Assembly: GCF_000006405.1 (NCBI RefSeq)
Contig: NW_003210480.1
Span: 45,992 to 109,991, forward strand
Length of the DNA stretch: 64,000 bases
From: Perkinsus marinus ATCC 50983
Lineage: Eukaryota; Perkinsozoa; Perkinsida; Perkinsidae
Direction: 5' to 3'
Every line of letters starts with the position of its first letter. Position 1 is the first letter of the stretch. Below the pieces are notes generated by a model. That model was given only the letters and a program-made list of their open reading frames with translations. It was not told where the DNA came from and made no database searches. This document shows, one piece after another, positions 31,308-44,276 of the stretch. The position numbers were made by a program, and so were the translations under genes.

Positions 31308-31468
31308 GGGAGGGTGACTTCTTTAGATGATTCGGTGGAAAGGACTGTTGGAGCGCCGTTAAGGAACAAATCTCAACCTGTGTTGCATCAGAATAAATCA
31401 CCGTTGAATTGACAGCAAAACACGGAGGAGTCAAAACTGATAGCTCATCATGAATGGAATAGCCCTCA

Positions 31469-31595
31469 ATAACAACAACAACAACGACATCAACAATCAC
31501 GACAACAAGAGCAACAGCAACAGCAACAATAACAACAACAACAACAACAACAACAACAACGACAATAACGACAACAACGACAACAACAACAACAC
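31469..31595. repeat. CAA/AAC trinucleotide microsatellite
   Basis: About 127 bp of imperfect AAC repeats with occasional GAC, CAT and AGC interruptions. It produces poly-Asn and, on the other strand, poly-Leu frames, which I do not regard as genes. Confidence 0.95.
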
Positions 31596-32062
31596 GAGAA
31601 AGATCTCAATGATAAGGAGGCACACTAGAGGCATTTTCGTCAGTAAGATGCTGCTAGAAGCCCTCAGCCTTCGACGCATCAAGTATCTTATTGTACTGGG
31701 GTTGGTACGGTGACAAAGCTACAGCAACAGAGTCAACCGACACTGTATCGGTCGGAATGTGCTGGATTCAGGGGATATCGATGATGAGGAATGAGAATGT
31801 TGGAGTGACTTGAAGACGCAAAAAATTGTCCTCCATAGTTGCCTTATAATTGTGATGTAGCTGTGTATCGAGCTAGTATGCTGGTCTGCTACTATTGAAC
31901 TTTCATTAGATCTTTTAAGCTGTTATTGATGTTATCTTCTGCGTGAGATCAAACGGGGTTTCGTTAACTCGAAGCCTTTGAGTTGAAGGATATTGGAAAA
32001 CCGTCATAGGGACAATGTCTGATGGTATTCGACAGATATAGTGACTGGTGAACTATAAAGTA

Positions 32063-32252
32063 AAGCTGGAAATGTCAGCATATATGTTCACTTCCTCTCA
32101 GTTCGGAAGCTCCATTACTACATTGTGGATAATTCACACAAGGCTTTTGGTAGAAGTATGCGAACGCCAACAATAATTTCCCAAATTCTCTTAGAGTTTT
32201 TCCATTGTCAACAACACATGTGCTTGACCGTGTCCAGACTTCCCTATGCCAG
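32063..32252 (+). mobile_element. CCAGTGT MITE-like element, diverged copy 12
   Basis: The family order is retained (TATATGTTCACTTCCTCTCAG, AACAATAATTTCCCAAAT, GTCAACAACACATGTGCTTGACC), but both terminal repeats are degraded. Confidence 0.6.
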
Positions 32253-33192
32253 ACATAACGAGCACCGGGAGGCTCGCACCAAAATGTGCAATTGTTTATG
32301 TACCATAATAATATGGTGATTGAGAGTTTGATCGGGTCTTTCTCTGATCCTGGGGCGGTGGCCACTCGAATCGAGGTGCTGTCAACTCGTTGTCCATCAG
32401 CGGAGTATCGTGCAACGGGCACTCGACGCGCTGATGCTCGGTCCCGGTTCTCCGTTCTCAGTCGAGGACCATCGAAGCTCAGTAATGTCAGGATGTGTGC
32501 TGTCTCTCACCACTTACCGAGGATCCACAAACCTCATATCAAAGCATACTGCATGTCCCGAACTACTCATTGTTACTAACAATTTGTTAGACCACCGATG
32601 GGTTCCACGCGCAGTCGGCAAATAATTAGATCGACGCTCCATGTCCCGCGATGCATTGTCCGCTTCCAAACTGAATCCGCCACCCATATGATCTAATCCT
32701 TTGACTTTACCGTTTGCCCTCAGTCCGTTTGAGAGCAGTTGAATGGTGGCCGCCACTACACTCGCTAGCCCTTTTTTCACAAAATCCCTCTCACATCAAG
32801 TTTACTCGTCGAATCGAGAATGCGAGAATCTGAGTCTCTGAGAACTCTAAGTATCTGAGCCTACTCGTCGAAACCGTGGGCACATTCATGGAAGACGCTT
32901 ATCTCGACGCCTACACCATAGCACCTACTGTGCAAAGTCATGAACTGAGATGTCCAGTAGTATTGCAAGTCAGTCTGTGAAAAGTTCCTAGCCAGAATTG
33001 AACCCTCATCCGAGCGGCTGTTAAACTAGTTCCTTAACGTCTGGACCACAAACACTACATTAACGAAGTATTTAGTAAAAATGCGGCTTAACAAAGATAA
33101 AAGAATGTAGGAATTGGGTAGAAATTGGTTGAAAAGTGGCTAACTCGTGGTGCGCGTAAATATCAATGTACGCAGAAATAAAAAATGTCCCC

Positions 33193-33391
33193 TGTTGTAA
33201 CATACGATGGTTCGACTTCACCAGACCCGTTGGGAAACCCGACGCAGACATAGTTCCATTATATTATAATGGGGTTTATAATGCAATACATATTCGACTG
33301 AGGGAGAGACGGTTTCACAGCCGTTGCAGCCTAATCTGGCCGGGCGGGCGCTACCGTATGTGACTCACAGTGAAGGTGCATTGTTATCACA
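33193..33391 (-). repeat. 3' LTR of Ty3-like element 3 (199 bp)
   Basis: On the minus strand it begins TGTGATAACA and ends GTTACAACA. It is preceded directly by a purine-rich tract, GAGGTGGGAGGAG (33404-33392), a textbook polypurine tract. It differs from the 5' LTR by two small indels and a short substituted stretch near 33253-33266. CCCC flanks both outer ends. Confidence 0.9.
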
Positions 33392-33490
33392 CTCCTCCCA
33401 CCTCGGGAGCTGCCACTAACTACCAAAATGAGACGAGAGATAATATCAAAAGTTGGGCAATCCAAAATAGAAAATAGACGATCGCAGAGA

Positions 33491-36400
33491 TTAGTGGTAT
33501 AGACACAGATTGTGGGACTCTTGGACCGAACCATCACTGAGGCGATAAGTCATCTGGTGAGGACCACAGCATTCAGCAATAACGTGAGGGCCGCTCCAGT
33601 TCACGCCTAGTGCTGGCTTCGGGCCAGACCACTTGAGCACCTTCTGACCGATTTGAAACACACGTCGACGGGAGACGATCCTCCTCGACTTGGCCAACTT
33701 GAGCAGAGTATCAGCTTCGGCCTCATCCAGCGCTTGGTGGATCTTTTGGAGCTCAGCTTCTCTGCGAGCTGCACGCCGCTTCGCCTCAAATCGCACCGAG
33801 TCAGCATCCAATGACGCAGCAACATCCTCAAACCGACGGGCAAAGAAGGGTGAGTCCTTGAGACCGAAGTACAGCTGATGAGGAGTGTGGTCACCATAGA
33901 TGGCACGGGAGTTACAACGTCGCTGAGCTACTGGAAGGAAGAATGGCCAGCGATTCACATTACCTTTGCAGAGACACTTCAACACCTGCTTAAGCACTCC
34001 GTGTTGGCGCTCCAGAGACCCATTTCTGTGAGCCGCATAAGGCGGGTTGAAGTTGATCTGGATACCCCAACTAGCAGCCCATGCCTTGAAGGCAACGGAT
34101 TGGAACGTGGAGGCATTGTCGACCGTGATGGACCGTGGTGGAGGGAGAAGGTTAAATATCCTTTCCTCGATAGCAGCAGTGACAGAGGTGGTGGTTGTTG
34201 AGGTCAGTGGTAGAAAGATCACCAACGAGGAGGCAACATCCTGTATGGACAGTATGTGCTTGTAGTGATGGTCGGCGCTCTCGGGTAGAGGTCCCACGGT
34301 ATCCATGAACCAACGGTCATTGACCTGGAGGGTGCCTCGGAGAGATGACGCAACCGGCTTTATAGGACCACGACGTGCGCGAACAAACTGACAATAGCAC
34401 GATGACACAACCTTTTGGACAGAGTTCCCTATCCCAGGAACATAGAAGTCCCGAGCAACAGTCCGCAAAGTCTGACGCACACTTGGGTGTCCATGGAAAC
34501 AGTGTACCCTAGAGATCACCGATTTCCCATACCGAGCCGGTATTACATACTTGTCACCGATCCGTAGTAGGTCATCGTCGTCAACACGGAACTTAGACTT
34601 ACCTTCTATAACCAGCTTCCTCAAGGTCTGGCATGCCTCATCACCTTCCTGAGCCTTTGCCAACCAGACCCTCGCGTCCGAGGGATTAACAGGGATAGCC
34701 GCAACCTCAGCAAAAGGAGTCGATGTTTTCCAAGCAGTGAAAGCTCGTCGAAGGCCGAAGGGTACCACACAGAACGTCAACGGGTCATCGTGGTCCGAGT
34801 TGCTGCTACTGCTTGCATTCGCAGCCCTAACTCCAACACCACCACAATCCTCAACACATGAACCGTCCTCATCACCGTCTTCGATCTCTGTACTCGGTGA
34901 ATCCTCAATGGCACGGGCTAGAGCATCAGCCCACCTAGGAGGTCCATTACGGCGAAGCCACACAAACCGGTGAACATTCCGCTGTAGGTGCTCGAACTTG
35001 GTCAGTTGGACGCCATGCAGAGTCTCGGCCGCATCCGCCCAAACCTTCATAGTGTTAGCATTGTCAACAAGGCATACCACCTCCCCCGCTAAGACATCTC
35101 GACCTTGCCAAACAGTGTCGAGGACAGCATAGCGCTCTCGATAGGTAGAGCTCCGTCGCTGGTCCGTGGAAGGGAACGGCGCACCAACAAACTTCACCGG
35201 TAAAAGGATATACGGGACATCTGAGCTCAGCGTAAACAAGGCAGATGCCGGAGGAAACTCGACCGGAACATGTATCGAGCTCTGTAGGCCGTCAGTCGAA
35301 GGCGTCAGGCGAGCCGCTCTGAAGATGATTCCAGCGAATGACTTGGCATTAGCATCGGTCAATACAACAGTGCCCAAAGTATCTTCGGGGTCCAGTAGAC
35401 CTTGGAAGAGAGGAGTAACACCTTGCTGCAAATACATAGTGCATAGATCCTTGAATGCTGATGATACAGCAATAGCAAAGTCCACGAGTACGGTCGAATC
35501 CGAGTTCTCATGGTCAGGTTTCTGATACAACGAAAGTGCTCGCTGAAGCAGGTGCAGAGACTCCATGGATTGGTGGTTCATATGAGACTTGAAACATTGA
35601 AAGATGCCACACCAGTGACGAAGCCAGGTAAGGCGAGCTTGCCGGTCTTGAGCCCCTCGCCACTCGCTTAGGGCCAAGTCGATGGTAGCTTGAGAGAATT
35701 CTCTCTTAAATCTCGGAACCACGCATCCTTTCCTCAGATCATATCCAAAGAAGGGCACCGACGTACTAGGGCCGTAGGTCTTAGCGTCGTTGACCAAGAA
35801 AGTGTACTGAGTGAAACATTCTCTCGCACAAACCAGAGCCTCTGCAGCATGCCGCTGGCAACAAGATGCCAGGATGACATCATCTTTGCAATGGATGACC
35901 TTCGCCGGAATGTTGCGCATGCGGAGGCAGTCCTGGATCTTTGAAACCATAAACTCCATCGCCACACCAAACAGCAGACCACTCCATTGCCATCCTTGAG
36001 GTAACACTCGATAGGCCCAAAAACAGGGGTTGTTGTTGACATCGTATGATACGACACCGAAGCACCGTTGCAAACTTTCGTCCACTGCTATAGACGAGTA
36101 TGCGTCACGAAGGTCCAATTTGTAATAAGTCGAGTAACGTGACGGCACCGAACGGAGTCGTCGTAAGGCAGTCAACTCAGATTGGCGATAACTCTTGGTA
36201 TCGAAGGCAGCAACCGTCTTGAGACCATGGGCGTTCTTAGATGGCAACAGAACGAATGAACCAGCATTATCATAGGCAAGGGATAGAGAGTTGACACTCC
36301 TCAGATCCAGCGTTATACGATACCGTTCGTCCACTCTAGGATCGGGATAGCTGCGCAAACTATCGGCTCCATCCTTGTCGACAATGACCACAGGGCATAT

Positions 36401-38755
36401 CATGATCAGATCCCCCTCGCGACAGCGGGATACTTTATTCTCCCGAGCCATCGTCGTGAGTCGATGGTGCACAATACGGTCATCGGTCTCAGAGCGTTTT
36501 CTTGGTGGAGATCGAAACGGCATCATAGCAGCTCTGCGAAACATCTCCACATGAGCCGTGAGCTGTCTCCCACCGTCGTCTCGGTCAGACACTGTGATCA
36601 GTGGTTCGAGCTGCTTAATGATCTCGGCTTTGGCAATCTTAGCAGCGCAACTACCACCGCGACCTCCCACCGTAGAGTCAAGGTTGTGAACGATAACGTC
36701 CTTGTTGGTAGACGTGAGGCCGATCCCCAACTTGGGATACATATTAGCGCCCAAGATGATAGTGTTATCGATACCACGGCAGACAAGGAAGGTGAACTCG
36801 ATGTTCTTGAGATCCCCACTCGAGGCAGCCACCCGAACAGTGTGAGTTGCAATAACTGTCTCGGAGATGCCACCAACTGAGACCGGCGACTCAAGGACTG
36901 TCATGTCCTCATGACGAATAATGCCACGGTCGATGAAGTAATCCACAAGATGATCTCGCATCAGGCTGGCATTTGCTCCCGAATCCAGAAGCGCACGCAC
37001 ATCACAAAAGGCTTGCTGATGATCGAATCCCAGACGGAGTGAAACCTCTGGGAGCTTGGGTAGATCTGCCAGCACAGACTGACCAGCACGTACATCGACA
37101 CGGGCCGTGCGAGAGGATGAACTTGTCACAGGAAACTGACTGGACAGCTGATCTGCTGCGGTCTGTCTAGACGTCGCCGGAGTCGAACTGGTTCTGGCAA
37201 TAGGACAGATACTGCTCATATGGCCACTTTGGCCGCACGACGTACAGATGATACGACGTTTAGAGACCTTGCACTGATGAGCTTTGCCATCGACCACACT
37301 GAGACCACCACAGACCTTGCATCGCTCGTCGAAACGGTAAATAGACTGGGATGTACACTCCCTGGCATAGTGTCCTTCTTTCCCACAGCGCAGACAACCT
37401 CGCTCTGCAATGCCCAGCTGACGGGTGATAGCCGACCGCACATTAGCATAAACGGGGCTGTCGTCAGAGAGCTTGGGCTTCAGGCGAGAATGTTTGTCTT
37501 CACGCTTGGGTTTCGAAGACAAGGAAGATGTTATCGGCGCCAGAGTAGATGGAGTCAGTGTCACCACCGCATTTGAAGCACCCGACTGCGATACGGAGCT
37601 CAGAAATGCGAGCAAACTGCTCTTGTAACCTTCGTAGCTCATTTTACCAGTCGGATCAATGAGGGAAAGGGCACTCCGTGAGACAGGATCCGTGAAACCG
37701 CGACGAAGCATACTCAGTAGATCCATGTCGTGGATGGGGCCATGGTCAGGATGAGTGATCCTACGCAGATGGACCAGCTCTTCGAACCGCTGCACGTAAG
37801 CATAGGCCGATTCCCCCGGCTTTTGAGATACGTCGACCCACTCGTTCACCAAGGCTGCTTTCTCCGACACAGTTAAATGTTGGCGATCTAACCTCGCGAT
37901 GAGCTCCTCCGAAGACGTCACCGGGGACAGCTTCAGCTCGCGTTTGACCTTTGAGCGCTCCGGTTCGGAGATGCAATGGAGTATCGCCGAGATCCGAACA
38001 CTTTCCAAGGGGTGGTCACCGATCTTGTCGAGAAGCTTCGTACGCCATCGGACATACACACCAGCTGGTTCGTTACCGCTATACATCAGAGAGTCTGGAG
38101 GCGTGGCACCAACCAAAAGGTGAACGTCGCGAACCTTCCTCGACCATCTCACAGGGTTCTCAGTGTCGGAGTCACTGGGAGTGGCAGACACGACTGGAGA
38201 CACCCGTAACGGACTTGTCGACGTCGGAGGAGGAAGCGCACCACCAGAGATGATCGAGATTTTCGGCGCCGGAGTACTGGATGTTTCCTTCTTCGCCGAA
38301 GATATCTCATTTTTGATAACTGACCGCCGAGGTACATCGTCAAGGTTGATGATGATGTCATGCCTCGTCTTAACGTCGATGGCTAGGCGGTCCATGTACG
38401 CTCTTGCCATCCATGACGCTGTAGGACGATACCACGGTGGGCAAACCCCAATGTAAGCTTCTTCGCCTACGTCAGCCAACTCTTCACGTACCACTTCCCA
38501 AAGTGACCTTCCGCACTCTAAGCTAGAAAGCTCGTGGCGGTTTGCGTCCGAGATATCATCGTCGATCACCAATAGAGGTATCTTCTCAGAGATAGTCTTC
38601 GGGGTAGCATGGTCGTTGGGTTGTTGGATAACGTCGATGAGCAAAGTCTCGAGTTCGCCTTGGACTTGGTGTAAGCCTTCTCGGATCGAAGCCCCCAATG
38701 TTGTAACATACGATGGTTCGACTTCACCAGACCCGTTGGAACCCGACGCAGACAT
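33491..38755 (-). CDS. Gag-Pol polyprotein of Ty3-like element 3
   Basis: A single uninterrupted frame of about 1754 aa from ATG 38755. Another in-frame ATG at 38794 is also in the LTR. In order it has a gag region, zinc knuckles CLRCGKEGHYARECT and CTSCGQSGHMSSIC with an extra Cys-rich segment between them, and a protease with LLDSGANASL. RT has YKLDLRDAYSSI and YRVLPQGW, followed by CKDD where Y-x-D-D is usual. RNase H has VLTDANAKSF and CLVDNANT. Integrase has an HCFHGHPS...CYC finger, WFMDTVGPL, ITVDNASTF and NGSLERQHGVL, a complete DDE set. The Cys pair of the finger is C-x-C instead of C-x2-C. The start codon and about 19 codons lie in the 5' LTR, as in element 1. Order and motifs fit Ty3/gypsy rather than Bel/Pao. 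Confidence 0.88.
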   Translation of the reverse strand: MSASGSNGSGEVEPSYVTTLGASIREGLHQVQGELETLLIDVIQQPNDHATPKTISEKIPLLVIDDDISDANRHELSSLECGRSLWEVVREELADVGEEAYIGVCPPWYRPTASWMARAYMDRLAIDVKTRHDIIINLDDVPRRSVIKNEISSAKKETSSTPAPKISIISGGALPPPTSTSPLRVSPVVSATPSDSDTENPVRWSRKVRDVHLLVGATPPDSLMYSGNEPAGVYVRWRTKLLDKIGDHPLESVRISAILHCISEPERSKVKRELKLSPVTSSEELIARLDRQHLTVSEKAALVNEWVDVSQKPGESAYAYVQRFEELVHLRRITHPDHGPIHDMDLLSMLRRGFTDPVSRSALSLIDPTGKMSYEGYKSSLLAFLSSVSQSGASNAVVTLTPSTLAPITSSLSSKPKREDKHSRLKPKLSDDSPVYANVRSAITRQLGIAERGCLRCGKEGHYARECTSQSIYRFDERCKVCGGLSVVDGKAHQCKVSKRRIICTSCGQSGHMSSICPIARTSSTPATSRQTAADQLSSQFPVTSSSSRTARVDVRAGQSVLADLPKLPEVSLRLGFDHQQAFCDVRALLDSGANASLMRDHLVDYFIDRGIIRHEDMTVLESPVSVGGISETVIATHTVRVAASSGDLKNIEFTFLVCRGIDNTIILGANMYPKLGIGLTSTNKDVIVHNLDSTVGGRGGSCAAKIAKAEIIKQLEPLITVSDRDDGGRQLTAHVEMFRRAAMMPFRSPPRKRSETDDRIVHHRLTTMARENKVSRCREGDLIMICPVVIVDKDGADSLRSYPDPRVDERYRITLDLRSVNSLSLAYDNAGSFVLLPSKNAHGLKTVAAFDTKSYRQSELTALRRLRSVPSRYSTYYKLDLRDAYSSIAVDESLQRCFGVVSYDVNNNPCFWAYRVLPQGWQWSGLLFGVAMEFMVSKIQDCLRMRNIPAKVIHCKDDVILASCCQRHAAEALVCARECFTQYTFLVNDAKTYGPSTSVPFFGYDLRKGCVVPRFKREFSQATIDLALSEWRGAQDRQARLTWLRHWCGIFQCFKSHMNHQSMESLHLLQRALSLYQKPDHENSDSTVLVDFAIAVSSAFKDLCTMYLQQGVTPLFQGLLDPEDTLGTVVLTDANAKSFAGIIFRAARLTPSTDGLQSSIHVPVEFPPASALFTLSSDVPYILLPVKFVGAPFPSTDQRRSSTYRERYAVLDTVWQGRDVLAGEVVCLVDNANTMKVWADAAETLHGVQLTKFEHLQRNVHRFVWLRRNGPPRWADALARAIEDSPSTEIEDGDEDGSCVEDCGGVGVRAANASSSSNSDHDDPLTFCVVPFGLRRAFTAWKTSTPFAEVAAIPVNPSDARVWLAKAQEGDEACQTLRKLVIEGKSKFRVDDDDLLRIGDKYVIPARYGKSVISRVHCFHGHPSVRQTLRTVARDFYVPGIGNSVQKVVSSCYCQFVRARRGPIKPVASSLRGTLQVNDRWFMDTVGPLPESADHHYKHILSIQDVASSLVIFLPLTSTTTTSVTAAIEERIFNLLPPPRSITVDNASTFQSVAFKAWAASWGIQINFNPPYAAHRNGSLERQHGVLKQVLKCLCKGNVNRWPFFLPVAQRRCNSRAIYGDHTPHQLYFGLKDSPFFARRFEDVAASLDADSVRFEAKRRAARREAELQKIHQALDEAEADTLLKLAKSRRIVSRRRVFQIGQKVLKWSGPKPALGVNWSGPHVIAECCGPHQMTYRLSDGSVQESHNLCLYH

Positions 38756-38894
38756 AGCTAGAGAGAATATAATGGGGTTTATAATGCAATACATATTCGA
38801 CTGAGGGAGAGACGGTTTCACAGCCGTTGCAGCCTAATCTGGCCGGGCGGGCGCTACCGTATGTGACTCACAGTGAAGGTGCATTGTTATCACA
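38699..38894 (-). repeat. 5' LTR of Ty3-like element 3 (196 bp)
   Basis: It matches 33193-33391 except for small changes. It contains both candidate start codons of the polyprotein (38794 and 38755). Confidence 0.9.
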
Positions 38895-39258
38895 CCCCTT
38901 ATTATCGATCATTTGGGCGCGCTCTTCCGGGTTTGTCAAATTCGGGTGGCACGGAGTATTTTGTCAATCTCGCTCGCCGGAACTTGCCCTCTTCGGAACT
39001 CTCGACATACTGAGCATGATGACGAGACAGAAGATTGAGGGCCGCTTTGGGGGTCGCGCAGCTTGCTTCACTCGTTCCTTCGTTGTAAAGTCGAAGATCC
39101 ACTCGTACATTGTGGGCCTTAGTTCGTGTCTGGGCTTTTAAGGAGATGCCGGGGTCGCGATTGTGTTATCTCCAATATGAAGGTCGTTTTCCGCGTTCGG
39201 ATGAGTGATTTTCCCGATGGTCACGATTAGTTTTCTCATATTAGGAAACTCGCTACCA
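38895..39258 (+). other. Upstream region of the inositol-phosphate synthase gene
   Basis: No CDS is supported. Just before the ATG, a pyrimidine-rich stretch GTTTTCTCATATTAG ends 16 bp upstream of it, a plausible 3' splice (or spliced-leader) acceptor. No spliced-leader sequence was seen in the window. Confidence 0.4.
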
Positions 39259-40794
39259 ATGGCAGTCCATTGCCCCTCCTTCACTGTTAACTCGCCTAAT
39301 GTAGTCTACACTGACACCCACATTGAGGCCTCCTACGACTACCACACTACTGACCTCTCACAGCCTCGTGATGGCCAATGGGTGGTCACTCCCAAGACTA
39401 TCAAGTACAACTTCAAGACCGACAGGCGAGTACCCAAGCTCGGTGTTATGCTAGTCGGTTGGGGTGGCAACAACGGCACTACTGTTACTGCTGGTATCCT
39501 CGCCAACAAGCATGGTGTGACGTGGGAAACTAAAGAGGGTCTTCAGCATCCCAACTACTACGGCTCGGTCACTCAAGCTTCTGTGGTTCGTCTTGGCAAC
39601 GTGAACGGCAAGGAAGTTTGCACCCCTATGAACAAACTAGTCCCTATGGTAGATCCTAATGATGTTGTTCTTGGTGGTTGGGATATTAGCGGTTTCAATA
39701 TGTACGCTGCAATGAAGCGGGCTAAGGTTCTGCCAAGTGACTTGCAAAACAAGCTGAAGCCTATGATGAAGGACATGGTTCCTCTACCTGGTATTTATGA
39801 TCCAGCTTTCATCGCGGCTAACCAAGAGGATCGTGCTGATAACGTGTTGCCCAAGATGATGACCAAACGCGAACAGGTTGACCGTGTTAAGCAGGATATC
39901 CGTCAGTTCAAGGAGACCAATGGTTGCGACAAGATCGTCGTTTTGTGGACTGCGAACACGGAGCGCTATGCTGAAATCATCCCGGGTGTCAACACGACCA
40001 AGGCTGAGCTCATTGCTTCGGTGGCCAGGAATGAGTCCGAAATTGCACCAAGTACTCTGTACTGCATCGCCTGCCTGGAAGAGGGCGTTCCTTTCGTGAA
40101 CGGCTCCCCGCAGAACACATACGTGCCCGGTCTCAAGGAGCTAGCTGGGAGCATTCCTGGCGCTGTGATCGCTGGTGATGATTTCAAATCTGGTCAAACT
40201 AAGATGAAGTCAGTTCTGGTCGACTTTCTGATCGGTGCAGGACTCAAGCCCACCTCAATTGTTAGTTACAACCATCTTGGCAACAACGACGGCAAGAATC
40301 TGTCGGCTCCTCAATGTTTCCGCTCGAAAGAGATTTCCAAGTCTGATGTTGTGAATGACATGGTCAACAGCAACGCCCTATTGTACAGAAAGGGTGAGCA
40401 TCCGGATCACTGTGTGGTTATCAAGTACGTGCCGGCGGTTGGTGACTCTAAGCGTGCTATGGACGAGTACACTTCGCAGATTTTCATGAATGGTCTCAAC
40501 ACGATTGTCATGCACAATACCTGTGAAGACTCTCTCCTCGCGGCCCCATTGATCATTGACTTGGTCCTCTTGGCTGAGTTGGTTACTCGTATCAAGTTGG
40601 CCAAGGACGGAGAAGAGCTACGTGGTATGCATCCTTTCGGCGTGATTCTGAGCTACTTGACGAAAGCCCCATTGGTTCCCGATGGGACTCCATGCATTAA
40701 TTCGCTGGCGAAACAGCGTGCTATGCTGGAGAATGTATTGAAGGCTTGTGTCGGCCTTCCACCTGATAACAACATGCTGTTAGAGTTCAAGTAG
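39259..40794 (+). CDS. INO1: Myo-inositol-1-phosphate synthase (inositol-3-phosphate synthase)
   Basis: This enzyme converts glucose-6-phosphate to 1D-myo-inositol 3-phosphate with NAD+, the committed step of inositol synthesis for phosphoinositides and related molecules, in the cytosol. The 511-aa length is normal for the family. The NAD-binding motif GWGGNNGTT is at 68-76 and the family signature [14 protein letters not shown] at 336-349. A further conserved block, [18 protein letters not shown], lies near the C-terminus. The frame extends to an ATG at 39205, but the ATG at 39259 (context ACCAATGG) gives the normal family N-terminus and follows a possible splice acceptor, so I chose it. There are no introns and no disabling change. 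It stands alone, with a MITE-like copy 114 bp downstream. Confidence 0.95.
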   Translation: MAVHCPSFTVNSPNVVYTDTHIEASYDYHTTDLSQPRDGQWVVTPKTIKYNFKTDRRVPKLGVMLVGWGGNNGTTVTAGILANKHGVTWETKEGLQHPNYYGSVTQASVVRLGNVNGKEVCTPMNKLVPMVDPNDVVLGGWDISGFNMYAAMKRAKVLPSDLQNKLKPMMKDMVPLPGIYDPAFIAANQEDRADNVLPKMMTKREQVDRVKQDIRQFKETNGCDKIVVLWTANTERYAEIIPGVNTTKAELIASVARNESEIAPSTLYCIACLEEGVPFVNGSPQNTYVPGLKELAGSIPGAVIAGDDFKSGQTKMKSVLVDFLIGAGLKPTSIVSYNHLGNNDGKNLSAPQCFRSKEISKSDVVNDMVNSNALLYRKGEHPDHCVVIKYVPAVGDSKRAMDEYTSQIFMNGLNTIVMHNTCEDSLLAAPLIIDLVLLAELVTRIKLAKDGEELRGMHPFGVILSYLTKAPLVPDGTPCINSLAKQRAMLENVLKACVGLPPDNNMLLEFK

Positions 40795-40907
40795 TCGTTC
40801 ATGCGGCCGATAATGATGCTCATACTAATTTTATCCTTGTCATCGTCATTATCATCAAAGGTAACCATTTGAGTAGTTTCTGATCCGTGTTGGGTTCCGT
40901 AGTCTAG

Positions 40908-41065
40908 CAGTGCGCGAAAATATGCACATAGTCAACTTCATGTGTTGGTGACCATATCTAAAATTCTTATTGTGTTCTGTACACTTCTGGGCGAATTCGT
41001 AGGTGAGCTCTTATGAGTAGTTAGGAAACGCCTGCACTCACTGAGGAAGGTGAACATAAGTTCCT
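40908..41065 (-). mobile_element. CCAGTGT MITE-like element, copy 13 (reverse orientation)
   Basis: It reads on the minus orientation of the family: CAGTGCGCGAAAATATGCAC at the left, then TGTTGGTGACCATAT, CTGTACACTTCTGGGCGAATTC, and CTGAGGAAGGTGAACATAAG at the right. It lies in the downstream region of the inositol synthase gene. Confidence 0.68.
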
Positions 41066-41360
41066 ACAAAGAGATATCCTCTGAAGGATTCATTTCGATA
41101 TCCAATCTCGATAATGAGCAACGTGTTTACCTGTACTGAGTGACTTGGTAGCTGGTAGAATCCTTGATGGGAGCTGAATCCTATCAATGCAATGCAAAGG
41201 ACAGTGCTTATCAGAGCCGTTATCGAGTTAGCTTCTCGTCCGCTTGTTGAAGGTCGCGATGGATACATGGATCTATAACTCCTGTAAGCTCTTGACCATT
41301 AGGAAAACAAATACCGATTGGTATGTTCGTGTGAGATGGTATAATGTTCGAACACACTGA

Positions 41361-42465
<1,105 letters not shown>

Positions 42466-43164
42466 TTAGTTGACTCACAGCAATTCATTCACCATTTACT
42501 GCTTTTCTCATCTAAAGGGACATCGGGTCCCTCCACAAACCCTCAGGGTTGATGGCTTTTCATTATTCGTTTCGTGTTGTGTGGGTTAGATGATGAGTCT
42601 TCCCGTTTGTTTTTCGGACTGTTTAAAACGCAACATAGTCGAGTCTAATCAAGAAACCGACCGCGCCGGGTTGTTAACTGGTACACACAGGAATACTAGG
42701 ATTTTACAGTATGTAAAATTTACATACTGTAAGAGTAGTTCGGTATTCTTGGCGAAGGACGGCTTGTTTTTTAATCGTACTCCGAAAGCGCTTCGTGTAG
42801 TTTTGAAGGAAAGTTAAGTTGAAATAGTGCGGGTGATTCGAGAGAACGAGGATGGAATGGGGTGGCGGTTATTTCAAACAACACGAATGTTTGTATTACA
42901 AACATTCGTGTTATTTGAAATAACATTATTACAAACTTTGTACACTCGAAAACCGTCTCAAGTTGATCCAAAACTTAAAGGCGATTCAAGTTGAGTATTT
43001 TTGTGAAACATGCCCTCTATCTCGGGACCCTTCTACTTCTTGATACTGCGCACAACCCAAATGCATAATGAGGTAAAAGATCATCAACCCAGAAGGTTCG
43101 TAGGGAGACCCGAAGGCCCTTCAAATGAGAAAATCAGCACAGCGCGAATGAATTGTGCATCAAC
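42466..43164. other. GAPDH 3' flanks and two perfect hairpins
   Basis: 42466-42575 is the GAPDH 3' flank. It holds two short stem-loops (GGGACATCGGGTCCC and ACCCTCAGGGT) that also follow the intact copy. Two palindromes follow: 42704-42732 (14-bp arms, 1-nt loop) and 42868-42924 (28-bp arms with one mismatch). The rest has no supported gene and precedes the stop of GAPDH copy 2 on the other strand. Confidence 0.7.

Positions 43165-44276
<1,112 letters not shown>

Larger units (their letters stand above)
31308..33192. other. Intergenic DNA with CAA microsatellite and one MITE-like copy
   Basis: No coding sequence is supported. The repeat at 31469-31595 and the MITE-like copy at 32063-32252 are listed separately. 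Near 32990-33050 the minus strand carries another A-box/B-box-like tRNA resemblance (GGGTTCAATTCTGG). Other open frames are short and look random. Confidence 0.5.
33193..38894 (-). mobile_element. Ty3/gypsy-like LTR retrotransposon, element 3
   Basis: A 5.7-kb element with 199/196-bp LTRs, a polypurine tract next to the 3' LTR, and a 4-bp CCCC flank on each side (33189-33192 and 38895-38898). Just inside the 5' LTR, one base in, the minus strand reads TGGGGGCTTCG, a possible primer-binding site. The LTR differences make it older than element 1. Confidence 0.88.

Noticed and set aside
31450-31713. Open frame rich in Asn over the CAA repeat, and the Leu-rich frame opposite
   Set aside because: Both exist only because the trinucleotide repeat lacks stops. 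There are no flanking domains or splice signals.
12759-38804. Many plus-strand frames of 60-150 codons inside the three retroelements
   Set aside because: They are antisense shadows of long polyprotein frames with clear domain content on the minus strand.
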